This document shows positions 54,001 through 63,040 of a stretch of DNA of 64,000 bases, piece by piece. The stretch spans positions 29,230,288 through 29,294,287 of the forward strand of contig CM055833.1 in the NCBI GenBank assembly GCA_029582265.1. The letters are read 5' to 3'. The notes under the pieces were generated by a model, which was given only the letters and a program-made list of their open reading frames with translations, had not been told where the DNA came from and did no database searches. The stretch comes from Zoroaster sp. YZ-2022. Taxonomy: Eukaryota > Echinodermata > Asteroidea > Forcipulatida > Zoroasteridae. Position numbers and translations under genes: made by a program. Every line of letters starts with the position of its first letter. Position 1 is the first letter of the stretch.

Positions 54001-57000
54001 ACTTGGACCCAATTTTCAAAAGTGAGATTTTGGTATAGTTTGATTCCCTAGATTTTCCTCTTTCATTTGATACCAGATTTGTAGAAATCGGATTTTTTTT
54101 CTTCTGATTTCTATAAATGTGGTATCAAATGAAACAGGAAAATCTAGAGAATCAAACTACATGTACACTGAGCAAAAATATAAACGCCCCATGTTTCAAC
54201 CTGACCCCCACCATGTCCACATGCATGTCCATGATTGCCAGACGCCACTATCGTGTTCTAACGGACAGTAATCTGTAGCATATTGAACAACAAAATGAAT
54301 TTTGTATGATTTTGCAACCTCTAAGGCTAATAAAAGTTTCAAAGTGCCACATGGGGCGTTTATAATTTTGTTCAGTATATATCAAAATCAAAGTTTAGGG
54401 TTTTGCCAGAGCCAGTCACAAATAGCAATAATCATACTGGGTCAAACCTTGCTGGTTGCAGAATTTTCAAACAAATAATTTTTGACAATTTATGAGTAAG
54501 TGGGTGTTCCCCAATATTCCAACGAGTGTAGTAAGTTCTAGTAACCACAAAACCTATGTCAGACGCAACACAAGACACAATCACATAATATTTAGATGTT
54601 AACAGAACTATCATTAGAATCTTAAACTATAGAATCTTATAATCCTGAACACTTCAAGGAAGATGAGGGAAGTCTAGGGTGCTTAACAGAAATTAATCAC
54701 ACCTACACCCCCTGCCCCCCTCCCCTGCTGCCCCCCCTCCCCGCTGCCCCCCTGTCTGCTGCCCCCTGTCTGCGGCCCCCTGTCGCCCCCTGTCTGCCCC
54801 CTCCCCTGCCTCCTCCCCTGCCTCCTCCTCCCCCTCCCCCCTCCTCCTCCTCCCCCCTCCTCCTCCTCCTCCTCCCCTCCTCCTCCTCCTCCTCCTCCCT
54901 CCCCCTCCTCCCTCCTCCCTCCTCCCTCCTCCCTCTCCCTCTCCCGCCCCCCCCTCCTCCGCCCCCCCTCCTCCGCCCCCCCTCCGCCCAAAAAGCGATT
55001 TTAAAGGTGTTCAGTTTTTGGAAAGACATTTTAGCCCCCTGTCATTTCTGTATCCCCAGTGCTTTAACACTATTATGAAGGCACTATGACTGTTTTCCCT
55101 AGTGTCGCTATGTTGTTTTCTGACTACAGGCAAATTATAGAACATGCACACGTGCTATATACGCTCCAGTTACTAAGTACATAACACGTGTACTCTAGGA
55201 TATATATCCTTCCAGTATCCTGTTGATTGCACTGGCTGCTAATGGCGTCCTGTCTGGCTTTCAACTATATAGGCTTTCACTATCTCAAATAAACCCCCAT
55301 AAATGTTCAGTTTTACATAAAATTTACTTGGTGTAAAGTAGATGATGGTATCAAATGAATTATTTCTGCCTTAGGTTTTATTTGAATGAGTGAAATCATT
55401 TCCAAAATTAATTTCTGTCATCTGAAGACAAATTCCGCGTTGGAATGAATACATGTATATACTACTCAAAACAATTTAGGGAACACCGGATTTTTAACAT
55501 CAAATAGGTTTGAAATGTTCCATGAACCGGGATTTTCATTTGCAACCCCCTCTCTCTTTCAGTAGTCATGTCATGAAATGTGTAATCACTACATGCATCC
55601 TTTATCATCTGTTTCATTGTGCAGTTGTTTCTCATCAATTCTGTGAAACATTGTGTTTATCTGAAATAAATGATCTTGCTTTAACTGAGATTATTCCGGT
55701 GTTCCCTAAATTGTTTTGAGTAGTATATGTATGGAGGCATATCAAAGGTTCAATGTCTTTTGCCGCGGTCATAAAACTTCCAAGCCAGCGCTAATCGTTT
55801 AATCCGATTATCGAGGAGAACTACAGCCTCTTATCTCATAACCAATTAGCACTTCGGAGTGGCCCATCGAAAATACGTTACGGCCGCCCGCTACGCTTAC
55901 CAGTTTTACGACCGTGATAATCCCCTTGTGTACAATGTCTTTTGCCTCTCGGCCTGCTCGCGACCAGCATACATAATTGGAGGGTAGAAATCTGTAGCAA
56001 ACGAATAAACACAAAACATATGCGCACTACTTTTCGCGGGCTTTTTATATTGCGCAGGTCATTGTCTTCAATAGCGATTTTTCCACCGAGTATTTTGGTG
56101 TTTTGATCGTCGAATTTGGCGAATCCGAAGCTGACTTACGGTAAATATAACATTCAGATGTTACAATAAAGTGTCATTTTAGCAACTTATTTTAAGGATA
56201 TTTCCGGTGATCTCCGGAAGCCAACAAATTGTCAAATTCAAAGACGTGTTGTTTAGCTTTTTATCATTTCAATCCTCATATTTGTGCGATGCTGTGCAAT
56301 GAAGATATTGCAGTGTTGGATTCGTAGGTCGAGTTGGATCGGGAGCCAGCCTTCCGTGTAGTGCAATAGGGCAACGCGTCAGCAATGCGCGCAATGCGCA
56401 TGTGCAAAGAAAGCCTGGCTGTAGTTCTCCTCGATAATCGGATTAAACGATTAGCGCTGGCTTAGAAATTTTACGACCGCGGCAAAAGACATTGAACCTT
56501 TGATATGCCTTCGTTGTGACTCCTTCTGTTTTCTTCCTCCATGGTATATGTATGTACAATCTGAATACTTTTTCAATACTTTCTCAGTAACAACACAATG
56601 AAATAAGCTAAAACTTTCACAGGTTGGTTTTTAAACCTTTGATTCTTATCAAGTATGGATTCATTTAGGATCAACATCGGATATTACCAGATTATCTAAT
56701 TATTACATTATGATTTAAAAGCTTAATTGAACGCCTGTAGAGTTGGTATAAATATCAGTCATCCTGAGAAATTATACTCTAAAGTGGTTTCATCGTTGAG
56801 AAAAAGGGAATTACATGTACATGTATGCCAAATATTTCCAAAAATGTCAAAAAGTTACTGTCTAGTAACCTTTTGAAAAGCATTAAAAAAAAAATTAACA
56901 AAAAAAATGTAAAAATTAGTTTTTGTTATTGATTTCTCAAAAACACCAGGCATACCTTTTGTGATGAGACTTTTACAGGTTAGGTTTAATGAAAGATTTC

Positions 57001-60000
57001 TTGAAGACTAGAGGGTTAAAAAAAAAAAAAAAATTTAAATAAATATATTTCATATTTATTTTTATTGGTCCTTGAAAAGGAAATTTGTTTCATTACATGC
57101 AACAAGATAAAAAAAAAAATTATATACATACATGCAATACATGTTAAAAAAGATTAGATTTCTAAATACCACTGTTTTACATAATGTGTATCTTCCCTTT
57201 AATTACCTCGTTATAAAACCTACATGTAGTTCCTGTTTTTCAATCTTTGTGGATCTGTTATGAGAGAAGTGTGTGTGGGAGGGGGGGTTTCCCTAATAAC
57301 ATTATATAATATGGCACTGAGCTTCCTTCCTGGACGTTATTATGCAGGGTTGAAAGTTCACCCTGATGATATAATGAGACAACAATTATGGAATGAAAGT
57401 GGTTTTCTATCTTTCAAGCTTTGTTGCAGATGACTTGAGTTGATAAATTTCAGTTGACTAATGTTGGATTTTCACATCCCCAACCATCTCCGGGGTGAAT
57501 GGTTTGAAACAGGGTACTTCCTGTTTGCACATAGAAGAACGTCATGTTCTTGAGAATTAGAATATAATCAACATAGTCAAGACACCATTTCAAACACAAT
57601 TTCTTTTCCGAAATGTGACAAGCTCCCACGTAAACATCCGGCATTGTTGGTAGGGACTTACAGCACAATTTGTCAGACAGTTCAAGTTCAATGACAGAAC
57701 AGTGCTCTGCCAATGAGGACATACTGCAGGTCTAATGTCCGTAGCATGTAAAACCTAAATCACAGAAACACTAACTGATTGTATCATTTTGGGCTGTAAA
57801 AACCAACAAACCTGTGACAGTAACATCAGAGATTATCGATTGCAATAAAAAAAAACTTTACTTTACATCTATACATGTAGTTGGATTCAATCAAATTAGC
57901 TCCAAATTTGACATTTATAAGTGGCAAAACAACATCATAAGTACCACCATTTTGTTTTACTTCCACTGAAAAACTTTTCAGAAGTGGGCCATGTGATCAA
58001 TATGCAAATTAGGCTTATGATGATAATAGAGTACTGTATGAAAAGGTCTCTATAATGTAATCTAGACAGTGATTTGCTAAATGCACTGGCTACAACTGCT
58101 GCTTGTAGAAAGCATATCCTCAACAGGTTATGCACAGAGCAGATGGAGTTGGTAACTTGTATAGCCTTCAGGGATGTACACATACCTTTAAATGAGGCTT
58201 CCAGTCTAGCTTACAATTAACTTCATAGAGTGCAGATTAGAAAACAATCCTATTATTTTCCTTCAATAAAGAGATCAAATGATCCGCATTCAACAAATGA
58301 CATAAAACAGTTCAATGCCAATCCTCCTTTACACTTCATATCAGATTGCACTGGACAAAATAACATCATTTTCATCACGTCAACTCAGTACCCACAAGAG
58401 TTCTCCTTCCTAGTTATTAGTCGCCTCTGAGGACAGATTCAAGCCGTGTCCCACACACTTTACAGAGGAGCTATGTTTAACTACACAAGACTTGACTAAT
58501 CTGTTTGATGCGCTACGGCAAACCCTGAGGGAGACCCAGTCCAGAGCTGATCACTGTATTATTGATGCACCAAATGAGGATCACAGATGCAAAGATGACA
58601 GTTATTCCTTCTGAATTATAAAGTGTCACAGAGACTGCAAAGGTACATTAACCCTAACTCCCTAGGCCCATTTGCTTACACATAACCTGAATCCTCCAAA
58701 ATCCTTTAGTAAAGCAAGCACATGACATGTATGCACACATGTGTTTCTAATCTGTGATACATGTACATGGCCAGGGACCCTCCCTGCATGCATGGAGCAA
58801 TAAACAGTGTCCACTGACCCAAGCACTGACCTTGCAATCACTACAACAAACATGGAAAGGCAAGTATGCCTAATAACCTCAAACCTCCAAAATCCTTCAC
58901 TTTAGCAAAGAGCATGTAGTATGTGACCTCAATCCTTCCTTGAGCAAGACACTTAATCATAATTGCTTCTCTCCACCCAGGGGTTAAATGGGTACCTGTG
59001 AAGGCAGAGTTGGTTTGCTCTATATGCGCTAGAAATGGCAGCAATTGAGCTGTATACTCCCCAGGGAGCTGAGATGGTTTCAGGAATGATTTATGAGCCT
59101 TATGAGCCTTATGAGCCTTATGAGCAGGGATAATAATATAATGCGCCTTGAGCACCACTTAGTTGGTGGATACGTGCGCTATATAAATCCACTTATTATT
59201 ATTATTATTATTCAAAATCCTTCACTTTAGCAAAGAGGATTTTGGAGGATTAGGGAAGGTTAGGGTTAACCCCTCACTAACAAAAGTACATGACTTGTCC
59301 TACTCTGGGCCTAAGGCGATCCACGAATGAGATAGACATGCAGAGCAGAACCATTTCAGGACGGTAGACTTTAAAAAAAAAAATTGCAATAAAATGTCAT
59401 GGCCGAGTCATCAGAATTGGGTTCTAATCCTAGTCGTGCTGGTTACGGCACTCATGTCCTTGAGCAAGATCGGTGGGAGAGGGGGCCAAGGGGAGTATAA
59501 ATGGGGCAGAGATGGTAATTGTGTTTGACTAGTTGTTGAGCGCTTAACAGGCTGCCAGGAACTGTATACTTCAAGGAATGATTTAAAGTAGCTGTATGTA
59601 CAGAAAAAAATGTACTGGAGTATGAGGACCAGTACTGCAACTCCAGACTTGTAGAATAGTGCTTTCTTTTGCATTTAAGATACATAGAAGTCAGGGGTGT
59701 GATTTGACAAAAGGAAAAAATCCTGAAAAATGGGTAGTGGGCCCGGGTCTCCCTTTGGTCTAGAGGACAAAACCCCCTGAATGTTTAATTTTGGAGGATT
59801 TACAGACTCTTCACATCCCAATAAACAAGAAACTAGAGGTTTGGACACAATACAGGCTACTTCTATATTTCCTTAGTGGCTATGTATACAATGTGATACT
59901 ATGTAGCCAGTTTTCTCTTCATTATGATACTCTGCATATCAGATATCAGCCATAGTACATCAACCCATAGTGATCACATGTCCTCAACAAGGACACTTTA

Positions 60001-62731
60001 TAGTCATACATGTACATGTATCACACCTTATAGTATGCCATTAAACTAGAACAGCTCCAAATATACATAAGGAATTTGATTCACTGTATGCACCAAAATG
60101 ACTTAAAGAGGAGCCTTTAAGCAAATATAAATAATTAACTTTTTCCCTTTTCAAGAGAGGTTTATGTCATCTAAACAGCATAAGTTTCATTATCTCAACC
60201 TAAGGTAAAATATGGTTAAATGTCATTTTGTTAAAATCCCTTTTGTCTTAAATTCAGAACAACCTGAGGTCCACTGGAGGAAAACAAATGGACCCTCTTG
60301 CGTTTACACGTGCAACAGTGCTGATGTTTTTTCTGTGATATTTACACCATTTTTAGCCAATACTTTCCTGAATTCAAGACATAAGGGGGATGGACAAAAT
60401 GGATGTTTACAATATTAAACCTTGGGTTACAGGGACAATTAATATTGTCACGATCAGAGCAGACTTTCAACAAGGCATGGAATCAAGTGTCCTAGTTTGA
60501 AATGAACAAAGTGACTGAAAATTACTGACTCATTTATGCAGCAGCAACAGTAATATGACTTTATCATGTGGGGTATTATTTTCAGTCACTGAGTTAATCT
60601 AAAACTAGCACTCCGATTAAATGCCCTGTTGATCATGACGATATTGTCCCTTTAAGATAATAAAAAAAAGTTTGATAGTTTCTTATTATGATATAAATCA
60701 AAAATGAGCGGGGATCGGGGGAAAAAAAAAAAAAAAAAAAAAAAATGACCGGTATTACGGAATTTCGAGCTCACGAAATCGGGCGGGGCGAAAAAAAAAA
60801 TTAAATAAAAATAAATAAATACCGAAGGCATGCAGGCGGCTTCTAAAACACGTACATTATACACAATTTATGTAGACAAAAGCAGAAAGTCACTGAATGA
60901 ATGTCGCGAGTGTTTAGGCTTAACAAAATGTTCTGTTTCCGGTTTCTGACCGACCCTAACTTTACGCCGCGACCCTAAACTTTTTACATTATTCGGCTTG
61001 AAAAAAGCAGCAAGATGCACCAAGTCTCGGCAGCGACCGCCATTGTAAACAGCAGATGCACACACGCTGATGCTCTGCCCAAATTCGCACACACAGACCA
61101 TTTGTTGACACAGCAATCGATTGCATGAGTTTGGGCCGTGAGGTCAAGTCGCGCGATGCACGTACATGTAGTTGTTACTAAATGGCCAATGTATGCACTT
61201 GGGCAAATAGTATAGTCTATAAACGGACTCGCACTTTTGTACGTGAATGCATAACATTGGTCTGGTTTCCATCATACATCGGCCGCGATTTTTTTCTCCG
61301 TTCACTGGCTCACGGTACGTGTACACATTTACTGTACATGTATTGTAGGGATCTTGTTGTACCGCATTTGAAGAAAATGTGATCTAAAAGTATTGTTTTG
61401 TACACGATGGTGTTTTGCACGCGATCGGTGGCACTGTTGTAAGTGTTGTGGATTTTTTTTTTTTTTTTTTTTTTTTTTCAGAAACGCGATTTTTTCGAGC
61501 GGCGATTCCGTAATCCAAGTTATTAAAAAAACGTGGCCTTAAGCATGAACAGGTCTACGAATCCATTTCTAACTCAATGGCATAGCTCAGTAACCAGTTT
61601 CATTCGTGCTAGCAAACCACATGTGCACGTACATTTTCTTAATAATTTATGTTTCTAACAGGTGACTAGGGACTACTTTGTGCAGCTTCCCATGAATTAT
61701 TATCTGCTTTGAAAGCATTGTGTGAATAACGTATGCATCTACATCATCAAGATGTGACAATAATTATATGGGAATGAAGACGTTGTGGCCTTTATTATGA
61801 GGGAGTACTGTATATTAAAAGGTGCGTGTTGAGTCAAGTGTCTCTGCTCTGTTACTAATAAAAACCCATTCTTGTTTAGGGAGATTATTACTAATAATAA
61901 TGTGAAGCGCTATATGTAAAGCACATTAAGACATTACATGTATGTGAAATGTTATATAATAATTCAATATTATATTATTATTATAGTATGCAGATTTGAG
62001 GTAGCATACATTTTTGGTTAAATGTACATACATTGCATCAATTCTGTAGAAGTATCAGCTTATTTTGTCATTAACCCTAACCTTCCCAATTTATTTCAAT
62101 ATATTGTAACTTTCTTAATACTAAACAAAGAACTCACGATATCAGTGTTCCAATAATTATCAATATAGCCGAAACCCCTGTGTTCGCTTTCATCGAACAC
62201 TTCTCTCTCTAGTTTTATGTTTTTTTTTGTGATTACCAATAGTGTCTAGTGTATAGAGATTTTAATATTATCTTCTTACATAACCCACCCCCCCAAAAAA
62301 AAAAAATAAATAAATAAAAAAAATCACAAAAACAAACATATTTATTTGATCACTTAATTACTCTTTATCTATGCCTCCATTAATTAATTAATTCGTGAAA
62401 TAACTTAAAATTAGTAAAATAATTAGTGAAATAAGCAATTTAACCAGAAAAACAAATATACATAGAGTTAGCATTTGTAAAGAAATTGCGAATACAATTG
62501 TCTACTTTTATAAAAAAAAAAAAATGTGGCAAATTGGAGACAGGAAATGAAATGTTGTACTTACACCGGTCACTGTAATCGTCCACTAGGATAATCTCAT
62601 GAATGAGCTCCACCGGGGATTGGTTGAAGACGCTGTGGACGGTTCGCTTGAGTGTGGACATAGCCTCATTATGGAATGGAATCACAACACTCACATTGGG
62701 AAGTTTCTCCAAATAATGGATCTCCTTACAC
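45050..62731 (-). CDS. GALNT10: Polypeptide N-acetylgalactosaminyltransferase (GALNT10-like), 8 exons, 5' end beyond window
   Basis: Exons on the minus strand: 62565-62731, 52298-52483, 51146-51335, 48772-49003, 47645-47866, 46868-46969, 46191-46337, 45050-45244 (stop TGA at 45050-45052). All joins keep frame, giving about 480 residues of a family usually near 600. GT-A glycosyltransferase motifs: [31 protein letters not shown], the Mn-binding DSH in [17 protein letters not shown], and the Gal/GalNAc-T motif [18 protein letters not shown] ricin-type lectin domain follows. [16 protein letters not shown] and [16 protein letters not shown] [14 protein letters not shown] are closest to vertebrate GALNT10 as I recall it. 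The family transfers GalNAc to Ser/Thr in the Golgi as type II membrane proteins. Cytoplasmic tail, membrane anchor and stem lie to the right of the window. GALNT10 against related paralogues is likely but unproven. Confidence 0.92.
45804..46116 (+). mobile_element. SINE family B copy with a perfect 37-bp hairpin at its left end
   Basis: 45804-45840 and 45863-45899 are perfect inverted repeats of 37 bp around a 22-bp loop that itself equals the inverted SINE tail (ATTTAATTTTGCCCTACACCGA). The SINE proper follows: A box TGGTCGAGAGGTTAAGACG, B box GTGGGTTTGAATCCCGCCC, tail GTCGGTGTAGGGCAAAATTAAAT at the right end. It lies in the last GALNT intron. Confidence 0.85.
46402..46490 (-). mobile_element. 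tRNA-like sequence (SINE head or tRNA pseudogene)
   Basis: On the minus strand: GGGCTGAATGGCTCAGTCAC, TTTAGCATTGGTACGG and TTGCAGGTTCAAATTCCGC. The A-box-like GGCTCAGTCACTTTAGCAT and the B box GGTTCAAATTC are separated as in a tRNA, but the acceptor stem does not pair. Confidence 0.5.
46722..46792 (+). mobile_element. SINE family A tail fragment
   Basis: Only the last 70 bp remain: TTTGAGCACCAGTTTGGTGG, GCTATATAAGTCCAC and ATT repeats. Confidence 0.75.
47556..47612 (+). repeat. AGACAGAT octanucleotide microsatellite
   Basis: About seven units of AGACAGAT directly downstream of GALNT exon 47645-47866, 33 bp from its donor on the minus strand. Confidence 0.9.
48190..48755. mobile_element. DNA transposon with GTTCGCACTGGACT termini
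   Basis: The left end GCATGTTCGCACTGGACTTT and the right end AGTCCAGTGCGAACACGGC are inverted copies of about 26 bp. Inside, TGTCCGCACTGGACTT and its variants recur four times with ACCGAGACGATGG. The middle (48340-48545) is GC-rich (CGCCCGGCGCGACC). The right end is only 16 bp from the donor of GALNT exon 48772-49003. The flank TTAA (48754-48757) hints at a TTAA-type insertion, but the left side is TAAA. Confidence 0.75.
49795..50690 (+). mobile_element. Non-autonomous DNA transposon, copy 2 of the pair
   Basis: Collinear with 42655-43640 at high similarity (ACCCTAAATGACGCACCTAA; CAGTTTGGTGTTTCAGTTTG). It lacks the right-hand CATTT and the G run, and has several small deletions. It lies in the GALNT intron at 49004-51145. 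Just before it, 49265-49400 is a partial copy of the AAAAAGAGCTTTCCAATGGT repeat. Confidence 0.75.
50700..51110 (+). repeat. Dispersed repeat interrupted by a hAT-like MITE
   Basis: Outer parts 50700-50788 and 50961-51110 together match 33000-33200: TTTAGAAAAAGAGATTTCCA on the left, then TGTACTTATCATTGAAATCT and GGAACTGGTCACATATG on the right. The insertion is described separately. Confidence 0.7.
50789..50960 (+). mobile_element. 172-bp hAT-like MITE with perfect 8-bp target duplication
   Basis: CCTTGGGG stands at 50781-50788 and again at 50961-50968. The element begins CAAGGTGTTATCCAGGA and ends TCTGGCTAATACTATG, imperfect inverted termini (CA-RGTRTTA-CCAG). The interior repeats GGGTGTCC. 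The interrupted host repeat shows only one CCTTGGGG-like site at this point in other copies. Confidence 0.85.
51360..51760 (-). mobile_element. Two SINE family B copies in tandem
   Basis: 51360-51625 is a full copy on the minus strand (tail GTCGGTGTAGGGCAATTAAAT; B box with GTGGGTTCGTATTCCACCC; A box TGGTCGAGAGGTTAAGACG). A second, truncated copy in the same orientation follows at 51625-51760 (CGTCGGTATATTAAAT; GGTTTCGAATCCCGCC). They lie upstream of GALNT exon 51146-51335. Confidence 0.8.
52540..52711 (+). repeat. Dispersed repeat broken by a LINE insertion
   Basis: ACAAAAGTAACAACTCTTGA through CAATACAGGCTACTTC matches 59698-59880. In that second copy the sequence runs on uninterrupted through TATTTCCTTAGTGGCTATG. 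Here, a LINE follows TTTCCTT and the sequence resumes as GGTGGCTACG at 53797. Confidence 0.75.
52712..53807 (+). mobile_element. 5'-truncated LINE (CR1/L2-like) with duplicated 3' end
   Basis: The plus-strand frames encode the end of a reverse transcriptase and its C-terminus: [72 protein letters not shown] and, after frameshifts, [14 protein letters not shown]. The 3' untranslated part (GCCTTGAGCGCCCAGCAGGG, GTGGATATGTGCGCGC, then ATT repeats) ends at about 53628. A second copy of the last 170 bp follows directly (53636-53807), each copy being followed by GGTGGCTAC. Inactive. Confidence 0.87.
53976..54419. mobile_element. Foldback MITE carrying a nested Tc1-like MITE
   Basis: Outer ends: GTGACTGGCTCTGGTAAAAC at the left and GTTTTGCCAGAGCCAGTCAC-like sequence at 54400-54419. 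The inner arms also pair (TTTGATTCCCTAGATTTTCC with GGAAAATCTAGAGAATCAAA), around 54060-54115, so the original element was almost one hairpin. The nested element at 54164-54378 interrupts the right arm. Confidence 0.85.
54164..54378. mobile_element. Tc1-like MITE nested in a foldback element
   Basis: Ends TACACTGAGCAAAAATATAA and CGTTTATAATTTTGTTCAGTA, inverted with the inner CGCCCCATGT/ACATGGGGCG. TACACTGAGCAAAAATATAAACGC-type termini are common among Tc1-like elements. About 215 bp, non-coding. Confidence 0.83.
54706..54990 (+). repeat. 285-bp polypyrimidine (C/T) tract
   Basis: Almost only C and T with occasional G, made from CCCCCTGTCTG, CCTCCTC and CCCCCCTCCTCCG units. There are essentially no A residues for about 280 bp. 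The minus-strand open frames rich in Gly, Arg and Glu are artefacts of this composition. The complementary G-rich strand could form quadruplexes. Confidence 0.95.
55458..55724. mobile_element. Tc1-like MITE with perfect 33-bp termini
   Basis: 55458-55490 (TATACTACTCAAAACAATTT and AGGGAACACCGGA) is the exact inverse of 55692-55724. AAACAATTTAGGGAACA-type ends are widespread among Tc1/mariner MITEs. TA flanks on both sides. The frame at 55510-55719 is non-coding. Confidence 0.9.
55735..56510. mobile_element. Long-TIR element, 94-bp inverted arms
   Basis: 55735-55828 and 56417-56510 are inverted repeats of 94 bp with about four mismatches (AGGCATATCAAAGGTTCAAT and GTCTTTTGCCGCGGTC at each end). 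The 590-bp interior is less AT-rich than its neighbourhood (GCCGCCCGCTACGC, GCGCGCAATGCGCATG) and codes for nothing recognised. The superfamily is unknown. Confidence 0.85.
56511..58600. other. GALNT intron, unassigned part
   Basis: AT-rich sequence with A runs near 57017 and 57109. ACTTTCACAGGTTGGTTT-like fragments near 56615 and 56975 recur elsewhere in the window (12345, 31633), so they are remnants of an old repeat. The minus-strand frame 57450-57722 has no family resemblance or splice signals. Nothing else is identified. Confidence 0.6.
58648..59269 (+). mobile_element. TTAA-flanked MITE, family P2, with a SINE inserted in it
   Basis: TTAACCCTAACTCCCTAGGCCC at the left and GGTTAGGGTTAA at the right, with exact TTAA on both sides. 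The interior is collinear with 1681-2030 up to ACCTCAATCCTTC (58936), then a SINE family A copy intervenes (58937-59212), and the MITE resumes with CAAAATCCTTCACTTTAGC. Confidence 0.87.
58937..59212 (+). mobile_element. SINE family A copy nested in a P2 MITE
   Basis: Body TTGAGCAAGACACTTAATCA, GGGAGCTGAGATGGTTTCAG, three GAGCCTTAT units in tandem, and the tail GCCTTGAGCACCACTTAGTT, TGGTGGATACGTGCGC, then ATT repeats. The tRNA head is absent, so it is 5'-truncated at insertion or the transcript was incomplete. Confidence 0.85.
59397..59600 (+). mobile_element. Diverged SINE family A-like copy
   Basis: ATGGCCGAGTCATCAGAATT and GGGTTCTAATCCTAGTCG recall the tRNA-like head, followed by GTCCTTGAGCAAGATCGGTG and AGTATAAATGGGGCAGAGAT. 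Low similarity to the others; the tail is missing. Confidence 0.5.
60430..60655 (-). mobile_element. MITE family S copy (inverted)
   Basis: Begins AGGGACAATTAATATTGTCA and ends CATGACGATATTGTCCCTTTAA; the core reads CTCATTTATGCAGCAGCAAC, the reverse of the other copies. Complete. Confidence 0.82.
60656..61540. other. GC-rich island between A and T homopolymers
   Basis: A run of about 24 A at 60722-60745 and a run of about 26 T at 61453-61478 bracket a segment richer in G, C and CpG than its surroundings. TATTACGGAATTTCGAGC on the left and CGGCGATTCCGTAATCC on the right are roughly inverted, so this may be a transposon of about 0.85 kb. No coding frame is convincing. Confidence 0.4.
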
Positions 62732-62802
62732 CTTGTGTGTTACAAATAAGAAAATATTTTGTGATATTAAATATCATTTGGATCAACTAAAATTTACTAG
62801 AG

Positions 62803-62860
62803 TGGGACTTGAACCTGCAACCTCCAGGTTGATGTGCCGGTGCTAGCTCTACCAAGAAAT
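62803..62860 (-). mobile_element. tRNA-like sequence near GALNT exon
   Basis: On the minus strand: TTGGTAGAGCTAGCACCGGC, then GGTTGCAGGTTCAAGTCCCA. A box TGGTAGAGCTAGCACCGG and B box GGTTCAAGTCC have tRNA spacing, but the flanks do not make an acceptor stem; a SINE head or pseudogene is more likely than a functional tRNA. Confidence 0.5.
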
Positions 62861-63040
62861 ATTTGTGCGGACACTTTTAAGAAGAGTAAATAATTTCTGT
62901 TTAAATTTTAAGAAGGAGTACTACATGTACTCTTTCCTAAATTCCTTAAAATTAATCCAAAAATGTGAATGTATTGTCATTATTTACTTGTTACTTTTTT
63001 GCACAATGTAATGAGTTAAAACTTTCACAATTTTGGTTGT

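Noticed and set aside
54683..55029. Gly/Arg/Glu-rich minus-strand frames
   Set aside because: They come from the polypyrimidine tract; the composition alone explains them and there is no start context or family match.
57450..57722. 90-codon minus-strand frame starting [16 protein letters not shown]
   Set aside because: No recognised family, no splice signals and a position inside a GALNT intron full of repeats.
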